Source of the DNA: Capra hircus
Lineage: Eukaryota > Chordata > Mammalia > Artiodactyla > Bovidae
DNA: 64,000 bases
Assembly: GCF_001704415.2 (NCBI RefSeq)
Contig: NC_030813.1
Coordinates: 14,836,001 to 14,900,000 of the forward strand
Direction: 5' to 3'
Under the pieces are notes generated by a model. That model had not been told where the DNA came from, did no database searches, and worked only from the letters and a program-made list of their open reading frames with translations. Positions 57,224 to 64,000 of this stretch are shown piece after piece (position 1 is the stretch's first letter; each line of letters starts with the position of its first letter). The position numbers were made by a program, and so were the translations under genes.

Positions 57224-58349
57224 TTCAGTTCAGTTCAGTCGCTCAGTCATGTCCGACTCTTTGCAACCCCATGAATCGCAGCACGCCAGGCCTCCCTGTC
57301 CATCACCATCTCCCGGAGTTCACCCAGACTCACGTCCATCGAGTCAGTGATGCCATCCAGCCATCTCATCCTCTGTTGTCCCCTTCTTCTCCTGCCCCCA
57401 ATCCCTCCCAGCATCAAAGTCTTTTCCAATGAGTCAACTCTTCACATGAGGTGGCCAAAGTACTGCAGTTTCAGCTTTAGCATCAGTCCGTCCAAAGAAC
57501 ACTCAGGGCTGATCTCCTTCAGAATGGACTGGCTGGATCTCCTTGCAGTCCAAGGGACTCTCAAGAGTCTTCTCCAACACCACAGTTCCAAAGCATCAAT
57601 TCTTCGGTGCTCAGCTTTCTTCACAGTCCAACTCTCACATCCATACAAGACCACAGGAAAAACCATAGCCTTGACCAGATCAACCTTAGTCAGCAAAGTA
57701 ATGTCTCTGCTTTTGAATATGCTATCTAGATTGGTCATAACTTTTCTTCCAAGGAGTAAGCATCTTTTAATTTCATGGCTGCAGTCACCATCTGCAGTGA
57801 TTTTGGAGCCCCCAAAAATAAAGTCTGACACTGTTTCCACTGTTCCCCCATCTATTTCCCTCGAAGTGATGGGACCAGAGGCCATGATCTTTGTTTTCTG
57901 AATGTTGAGCGTTAGGCCAACTTTTTCACTCTCCTCTTTCACGTCCATCAAGAGGCTTTTTAGTTCCTCTTCACTTTCTGCCATAAGGGTGGTGTCATCT
58001 GCATATCTGAGGTTATTGCTATTTCTCCCTGCAATCTTGATTCCAGCTTGTGTTTCTTCCAGTCCAGGGTTCCTCATGATGTACTCTGCATATAAGTTAA
58101 ATAAGCAGGGTGACAATATACAACCTTGACGTACTCCTTTTCCTATTTGAAACCAGTTTGCTGTTCCATGTCCAGTTCTAACTGTTGCTTCCTGACCTGC
58201 ATACAGATTTCTCAAGAGGCAGATCAGGTGGTCTGGTATTCCTGTCTCTTTCAGAATTTTCCACAGTTTATTGTGATCCACACAGTCAAAGGCTTTGGCA
58301 TAGTCAATAAAGCAGAAATAGATGTTTTCTGGAACTCTCTTGCTTTTTT
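57224..58349 (-). mobile_element. BovB LINE, 5'-truncated, best-preserved frame
   Basis: 3' tail CTGAA units at 57224-57240; similarity to other copies ends at about 58349. It includes RT motif A through the C-terminus and 3' UTR. Shares several base variants with the copy at 46703 ('tactgcagtttcagctttag', 'aagaacactcagggctgatc'). Confidence 0.95.
57247..58349 (-). pseudogene. BovB reverse transcriptase, nearly open remnant
   Basis: 279 codons open at 57442-58281. RT block 'RQGCILSPCLFNLY' is at residues 51-64, the YADD catalytic box at 93-96, and 'LYGCESWTVKKAE' near 212-224. TGA at 57442-57444 replaces the Arg codon (CGA at 3383) and the same phase then continues to 57247. Upstream, one T is missing from the run at 58325-58328 compared with two other copies, shifting the frame before motif A. 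The 5' part is absent, so the copy is dead. Confidence 0.93.
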
Positions 58350-59127
58350 CAGGTTATAAAGAACAAAAGGTGGAGGCACGAAAAGTATACTAACGTAGTC
58401 TTTCACTAAAAAATCTTGAAAAGCATTTGAATGAAATATCACATGATAGTTTATAGTAGGAAAAAGCTATATATGTAAATTATAGGTTAGGATGCTTATA
58501 TGGATTTATAGGAGGATGAAGTGAAAGTTTTCCAGAACAGAGCTACTGTTGAAATGAGTTTGTTTAAATCTTTCCTTAACCACCTTATCCTTAAGAAAAA
58601 ATAAAACGATAGACATTTTCTAGAGTTCATGTAACCTCAGTAAGCATCAAGCCTGAAGGGCACTGTTATGTTTTCTAGGCAGGGAGTGCCCAAGAGAGCA
58701 GTTCTCTCAGAAAATGTTACTACAGATATTACATTCAACCAGTCATGGTAAGATATTTTCTTTGGCTACTCTGAATCCCATGTGATGCTTGCCCTGGAAA
58801 ATTCAGTCTCTGCATAGTGCTCACTCAAAATCATGGACATGAGTATCATTAATAATGCTTCAGATAAGAATATATAGATACGGATATTTATAAATATAGG
58901 TTACAGAAAGTGAATAAAGCAGGAGCAGGCTCACACCGATGCCCGATTCTTCCCCTGCATCTCATCTTCCCTCCATCTCTTTCCTCCTACTAGCACATCG
59001 GCTCAATCTCCTAGGTCACAGGGGGAAAGCATTCTTTAAATATGTTTTCCCCATGTGCTAGTATTCTATTTCATATCCTTATTAGCACAAATAATGGTGC
59101 ATAACAATATAGCTGGGTTTTCGCTCT
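58350..59127. other. Non-coding sequence, nothing recognised
   Basis: No gene or repeat called. Confidence 0.3.
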
Positions 59128-59360
59128 TTTGTAAAATTTATTTTATATAGGAGTATAGTTGATTTACAGTGCTGTTAGTTTCAGATGTACAGCAAAGTGA
59201 CTCAGTTAGACACCAATACCACCACCACCATACACATATCCAGTCTCTTTTCAGATTTGTTTCCCATAGAGGTTATTACAGAGTATTGAGTAGAGTTCTC
59301 TGTGCTACACAGCAGGTCCTCGTTTATCTATTTTATATACAGTAGTGTATACATGTTAAT

Positions 59361-59627
59361 CGGAGAAGGCAATGGCACCCCACTCCAGGACTCTTGCCTG
59401 GAAAATCCCATGGACGGAGGAGCCTGCTAGGCTGCAGTCCATGGGGTCACTAACAGTCGGACATGACTGAGTGACTTCACTTTCACGTTTCACTTTCATG
59501 CAGTGGAAAAGGAAATGGCAACCCACTCCAGTGTTCTTGCCTGGAGAATCCCAGGGATGGGGGAGCCTGGTGGGCTGCCGTCTATGGGGTCACACAGAGT
59601 CGGACATGACTGAAGCGACTTAGCAGC
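59361..59627 (+). mobile_element. Bov-A2 SINE (dimer) in L1
   Basis: 'ggagaaggcaatggcacccc' to 'gaagcgacttagcagc'. The 3' edge runs into 'ttctaagctgctcctaa', where the L1 resumes. No clean duplication found. Confidence 0.93.
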
Positions 59628-59875
59628 TTCTAAGCTGCTCCTAATTTATCCCTTCCCTATACCTTTTCCCTTTGGTAATTCCAAGTTTGTTTTCTAAGTC
59701 TGTGTCTGTTTTGTAAGTAAATTAATTTGTACCTTTTTTTAGATTCCACATATAAGGTATATCATACAGTATTTATCTGTCTCTCTCTGACTTAATCTGA
59801 TAATCTCTAGGTCCATCCATGTTGTTGCAAATGGCATTATTTAATCCTTTCTATGACTGAGTAATATTCCATTGT

Positions 59876-60093
59876 GGGCTTCTCAGACGGTGCAGTGGTT
59901 AAAGAATCCTTCTGTGAATGCAGGAGGCACAAGAGATGTGGGTTCAGTCCCTGGGTCAGGAAGATCCCCTGGAAAAGAGCATGGTAACCCACTCCAGTAT
60001 CCTTGCCTGCAAAATTCCATAGGCAGAGGAGCCTGGAGGGCTACAGTCCATGGGGTCGCAAAGAATTGGACACAACTGAGCACACATGTGTGC
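59876..60093 (+). mobile_element. Bov-tA SINE in L1 with target-site duplication
   Basis: Full plus-strand copy from 'gggcttctcagacggtgcag' to 'gagcacacatgtgtgc'. Flanked by 'aatattccattgt' at 59863-59875 and 60094-60106. Confidence 0.95.
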
Positions 60094-60494
60094 AATATTC
60101 CATTGTATATACACACCGTACCTTCTTTATCCATTCCTCTGCTGATGGACATAGAGGTTGATCCTGTATGCTATTATAAATAGTGCTGAAATTAGCACTG
60201 AGGTGCATGTATCTTTTCAAATTAAGGTTTTCTCCAGATGTATGTCTGGGGTAAGCATTTACTTTTTTTAATCTCCATAAAAATCTAATGAATCTGCTTC
60301 TTCCCATCATTTCATCAACAAATCATCTTTCAACTCTTTGGTCTGTTGGACATTCTTCATGGTTCTCTTGAAACTAACTTCTTTGCTTTCATTATCCTAC
60401 TTGGAATTTACCTCCTACTCCCTAGGCAATCTGCCTTGATCCCCTTTTTGATAGTTACCTGACCTGCCTCCAGAAGATGAACACGACTTTGAGA

Positions 60495-60670
60495 CAAACA
60501 CTGTGCACCCAAATATTCTGGAAGGCTCATAAAAACACAGATCGCTGGGCCCCAGTCCCAAAGCTTTTGATTCAGCAGGTCTGGAGTCGGTCTAATCACT
60601 CGTATTTCTAGTAAGTTCCCAGGTGATGCTGATACTGGTCAGGGGAACATACACTGAAAATCACTGCCCT
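60495..60670 (+). mobile_element. MER5A-like hAT MITE
   Basis: 'ataaaaacacagatcgctgg', 'ttgattcagcaggtctggag', 'aagttcccaggtgatgctga' and a final 'aaaatcactgccct' match the MER5A order. Non-coding, old. Confidence 0.85.
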
Positions 60671-60789
60671 GAGTCTTAGATCTACCTTCTTCTCTCACAT
60701 ACCCTTATTGAGAAATTTCATTAATTCTGATGATTTTTAACTCTCAGCATCTCATAGGTAAGTCTTAAACCGCTATTGTCCAATCCCAA

Positions 60790-61210
60790 AACCCCCACTA
60801 AAATTCATTCTCACATCTCTCACTTACATTTCCACTTGGCTGCCCCTCCATCACCTTGATCTTAATATGTACTGCCTAGCTTGTCATCTTTCTTCAGAAA
60901 CCAGTTCTTTCTCTGGATTATCCCTTTCTTGCCCTGTGAGTAGGACCATCATGTTTTCCCAGTCATCCAGGTTCCATACTGCGATATCATCTTTCTTCCC
61001 CTGTTTCACAACAAGTTTTGTGTCTCTTGACTCCCCTTTTATTGTGACTTTGCCATTATCATCGCAGGTATTCATTACTTCACACCTGGACATGGATGAA
61101 TCACTTATTTCATCTTTCTGCCTCAAACACACTCCCCACATATACATGACTGTCAAATTAATCTCCCTCAAACACCACTTTGTAAACATTGATAATTTCC
61201 CATTATGGTT
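60790..61210 (+). mobile_element. Possible LINE-2 fragment
   Basis: 'tgtcaaattaatctccctca', followed by 'aacaccactttgtaaacatt', resembles an L2 body segment, as in 44865-45440. A 139-codon frame at 60867-61286 crosses it without recognisable domains; I treat it as chance. Confidence 0.4.
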
Positions 61211-62235
61211 GGGGCACAGCTTTTCAACTGATGTGGGCTATGAATGGATTATAGGTGTGCTCATGTATCCATTTCCGGAGCTCTGAAGCATCCGGCCTGG
61301 CCTGGGACAGCTGAACCTCAAACAGCCAGAGAATGCATCACCTCCACCTCTCACCACTTTCATAGCCACAAGCCACTCTGTCCATTTCAAGCCTTCTCTT
61401 CTTTCACCCCAAGATGCTTTTTAAATATGTTCATTTTCTATGTGTGCCATGGACTGAGAAATTTTGGCAATTACTGATTTGTAAAATAGTGTCCAAATTC
61501 CTTGATCCAGTATTACAGATGTCAATATATGTAATAAGATACATGTCTCAACCAGAACCAGTGACACCATGTGCAGTGCCTTCCTTTTAAACTTTGCTGA
61601 CTCTGTTCCATAGGTTGGTTTAATTCTGTCTATTCTCTGATTATAAGAATATACCAGTTTCCTCAAGTCCAGCTCAAGATACTCCCTTCAGGAATAACAC
61701 ATCCAAAGTTTGGTGATCATCTGCTATTTTCCAGGTTAAGTGTTGGTGTAGAATCAGAACAGCAAATGGGGTTCCAAATTGCCCACTACTGCTATTTCAC
61801 CTTCCTCTGTACTCCTGTGGCAACTCAGGCACCTAGCTTACTATGTTGTATTGTCTTTGACATACTTACTCATTTTTTGACTATATATCAAAAAAAAAAC
61901 ATCTCCAATGAGCAATTTTTGGGGCCTATTTTGTGTTCATTACTGTGCTACAGTAATTGGTAAGGATAGAAGCAATTTAAACAGAAGCTTAGAACAGAAA
62001 ATTCTCAAGGAAGGTTAAAGGCAAAAGAGAAATTAAAACTTGCAAAACAATGTGAAAAGTACTACAATAAGGGACTCCAGAAAAGAATAGCTATCCCTAT
62101 GTTTCTTGCCAGAGAAGGCAACATCTAAGCAATCAGAACAGTATTTGCATGGGCTTATAGTCTAGAAAAATGGCCTCACATTTATGCTGAACCCCTAAGT
62201 AGTTGTGTGTAGTTGGAGCAGAATGAGAGAAAAAA
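61211..62235. other. Non-coding sequence, nothing recognised
   Basis: AT-rich; no supported gene or repeat. Confidence 0.3.
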
Positions 62236-62257
62236 TGTGTGTGTGTGTGTGTGTGTT
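62236..62257. repeat. (GT)n microsatellite
   Basis: Eleven GT units. Unlike three others in the window, it is not attached to a SINE. Confidence 0.92.
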
Positions 62258-62274
62258 TATATGTGTGTTTGGAT

Positions 62275-63540
62275 GGAGAGTGGAGTGGTAGCTGTTGGCA
62301 GGAAAGCTACTGAAGGGCTAGATATTTACCAAAGATGTTGGACCTTTTCTAAAGGTTATGGAAAGTATTAAAGAGTTTTAAGCAGAGAATGACACTTTCT
62401 TGGAAAAAGTAGCACTGTATACAGCATGGAAAATGGATCAGAGGGAGGAAAACTCATGGAAATAAGACAATTAGGAAGCTGCTGCTGCTGCTAAGTGGCT
62501 CAGCCATGTCCAACTCTTTGCAACCCCATGGACCCCACCAGGCTCCTCTGTCCATGGAATTCTCCAGGCAACAATACTGGAGTGGGTTGCCATTCCCTTC
62601 TCCAGGGGATCTTCCCCAACCCAGGGATCAAACCTGCTTCTCCTGCATTGGCAGGCAGGGTCTTTACCGGTAGCACCACCTGGGAAACTCTATTAGGAAG
62701 CTCTTGCTCGTATTTAGGTGACAGATGATCCCAGTGATGACAGCAAAGATGGAGAAAATAAAGATATTTGAAAGATATTAGGTAAAACACACGAACATGG
62801 TGTTTCAATATCTGTTTATTTGGGATGAAGAAGAGGATAAATAAAGGCAATACACAGAGCACAGGGTCAGAGTTGGCCTTTTCCAGAAAGACAGCTGAGC
62901 CTGAAACGCAGAGGGTAGACCCAGAGAGCAGCACGGATGGGGAGCAGGAAGATCAAAGCTCCCAGCTGCCCACCACAAATGAAGTGATTGCCTCACCGGA
63001 GCAGAGGGAAAGTAGAGCCGGTGTGGGCTACGGGGAGATGATCTAAGGAGGGTGAATGCACTCCTGTGGAGAATGAGAGAGAGGACAGAAGGAAACCGAG
63101 GTTGCCAGGAAGCCCGAGAGTGGGGCAGAGGCTGCTGGCGGGACCGGGCCAGCCAGCAGAGGGGAGGTCGGGTGGGGGCTCTGTCACCCAGACGGGGAAA
63201 GCACCCCCTCACTCGCCAACTCTCCACCTGGTTCACGTGTCCCTTGAAGGTAACTTTTTACAGTAAAGTAAAAGGGAAAAGCTGTCCAGCATTGTATGAA
63301 ATGGGGAAAGATCCAGGAAAAACTCTCGTGGGAGAAAGTAGAACAAAAAGAGTTTAAAGGATGTTACAAAAAGGGGAAAGTTGACTTTACCAAAAATCGC
63401 CTGAGTTTGATGAACGTGAAACTGCTGGTGGCTTTGGCAAAAGTGATTTCAGCGAGAACAGTATTAATGGATGACAGATAAGGTGTTATCTGGATGCTGG
63501 GTGGATGAAGGAAGCTGAAATAGACTCTGAGAGCCAAGAT
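62275..63540 (-). mobile_element. LINE-2 (L2), long antisense fragment
   Basis: 'taaagagttttaagcagaga' and 'gtagcactgtatacagcatg' (left), then, after a SINE, 'gatgatcccagtgatg' and on the right 'aaaagtgatttcagcgag' follow antisense L2 order into its RT-coding part. The GC-richer stretch 62830-63240 lies within it. Overlapping frames of 144 and 143 codons on the minus strand do not give an intact RT. Confidence 0.55.
62481..62691 (-). mobile_element. Bov-tA SINE with target-site duplication
   Basis: Minus-strand copy with a (GCT)n edge, the complement of an AGC tail. 'attaggaagct' is duplicated at 62470-62480 and 62692-62702. The host sequence reads through as L2 on both sides. Confidence 0.94.
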
Positions 63541-63547
63541 CTTGTGA

Positions 63548-63780
63548 AAGGCAGAATGACGTGTTAGATAAAAGCACAAATTCTGGAGCCTGGCTGCCTG
63601 GGTTCAATTCTGACTTTTATCGTTTCCCGACCTTGGATAAGTTGCTTAACCTCTCCATGCCTCAGTTTCCTCTTCTGTGTGATATACTAGTACCATTATT
63701 GTTAATAGCATTATTATGAGGATTAAATAAGTGGATCTATGTCAAGGACTATAGAACCATGACATCTAGGGAGCACCGAG
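63548..63780 (+). mobile_element. MIR SINE, nearly full length
   Basis: 'ggagcctggctgcctgggtt', 'cttggataagttgcttaacc', 'ctcagtttcctcttctgtgt', 'ttatgaggattaaataagtg'. Well preserved. Confidence 0.9.
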
Positions 63781-64000
63781 TTCTCTATCCCTTTATATCA
63801 CCAGCACCCATTCCAGAGCCATATGCAAAGAAAGTCAGCAACCCAGTAGTGATGACTGTTGAATCATCCACTTTATTTCAGGGGAAAAAAGGAACAATTG
63901 TGGCACTCAAGAATCACCATCTGTAAGATTTAGGCCCGTTTCACTTGAATGATATTTCCATCTTATGTTCACAAAACTTCAGTGCAGAATACTATTCTTC

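Larger units (their letters stand above)
59128..60255 (-). mobile_element. Ruminant L1 fragment carrying two SINEs
   Basis: Three consecutive pieces of the L1 3' region on the minus strand: 59128-59360 ('cagatgtacagcaaagtgac'), 59628-59875 ('tccatccatgttgttgcaaa') and 60094-60255 ('cattcctctgctgatggaca', 'ttctccagatgtatg'). A Bov-A2 and a Bov-tA interrupt it. Confidence 0.9.

Noticed and set aside
57347..57901. 184-codon plus-strand frame as a novel gene
   Set aside because: It is antisense to BovB coding sequence and has a near twin opposite the BovB copy at 46829-47383.
57202..58363. 'aggttata' on both sides of the BovB at 57224 as its target-site duplication
   Set aside because: The left copy lies about 15 bases away from the element edge and the motif is AT-rich; not convincing.
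60867..61286. 139-codon plus-strand frame as a gene
   Set aside because: Serine/phenylalanine-rich without a domain, overlapping a probable L2 fragment.
62805..63236. 143-codon minus-strand frame in GC-rich DNA as an exon
   Set aside because: The surrounding order fits antisense L2, the frame overlaps others on both strands, and no recognised protein motif is present.

Overview
The window is mammalian nuclear DNA from a ruminant, most likely a bovid. The evidence is its repeat content: Bov-tA and Bov-A2 SINEs, CHR-type SINEs, BovB (RTE-clade) LINEs and ruminant L1 3' ends, lying over older mammal-wide repeats (MIR, L2, MaLR/MLT1 LTRs, an MER5-like hAT MITE and a short mariner MITE). Species cannot be fixed from the sequence alone. 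Family names were assigned by recognising consensus motifs by eye, not by a repeat search.

I find no host protein-coding gene, exon, rRNA, tRNA, CRISPR or viral gene that I can support. The longest open frames are BovB reverse-transcriptase remnants (279, 198, 184 and 182 codons). The next longest (176 codons) lies mostly in an unidentified insert inside an MLT1 LTR. The window is therefore intergenic or deep intronic; sequence alone cannot separate these.

Layout. 1-10 kb: truncated BovB and Bov-tA copies, including a BovB nested in a SINE with a clean target-site duplication (3012-4432), a 116-bp tandem duplication (5801-6024) and an MLT1 LTR (7537-7885). 8-10 kb and 15.7-22.4 kb are poor in young repeats, apart from an L2 (17630-18570) and simple repeats. 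22.8-25 kb: two MLT1 LTRs, one split by an unidentified insert of about 530 bp, then L1 and SINEs. 26-30 kb: Bov-tA, old BovB and L2. 30-36 kb: mostly unique, with a mariner MITE, an L1, a Bov-A2 and an LTR. 36-42 kb: a plus-strand BovB, SINEs, MIRs and an L1 3' end. 42.4-44.8 kb: a repeat-poor island. 45-50 kb: L2/MIR, then a BovB nested in an older BovB, then CHR/MIR. 50-51.8 kb: a second repeat-poor island. 53-60 kb: three Bov-A2 dimers, the best-preserved BovB frame (57224-58349) and an L1 carrying two SINEs. 60-64 kb: MER5-like, L2 and MIR.

There is no operon-like or system-like gene cooperation here. The biology visible is retrotransposon: BovB elements and the SINEs thought to use their machinery. 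Several integrations can be ordered in time because they nest. I did not find a convincing undescribed biological system. The most useful leads are the two BovB sequence groups that each share a premature stop, the unidentified insert at 22960-23490, the local duplications and the repeat-poor islands.
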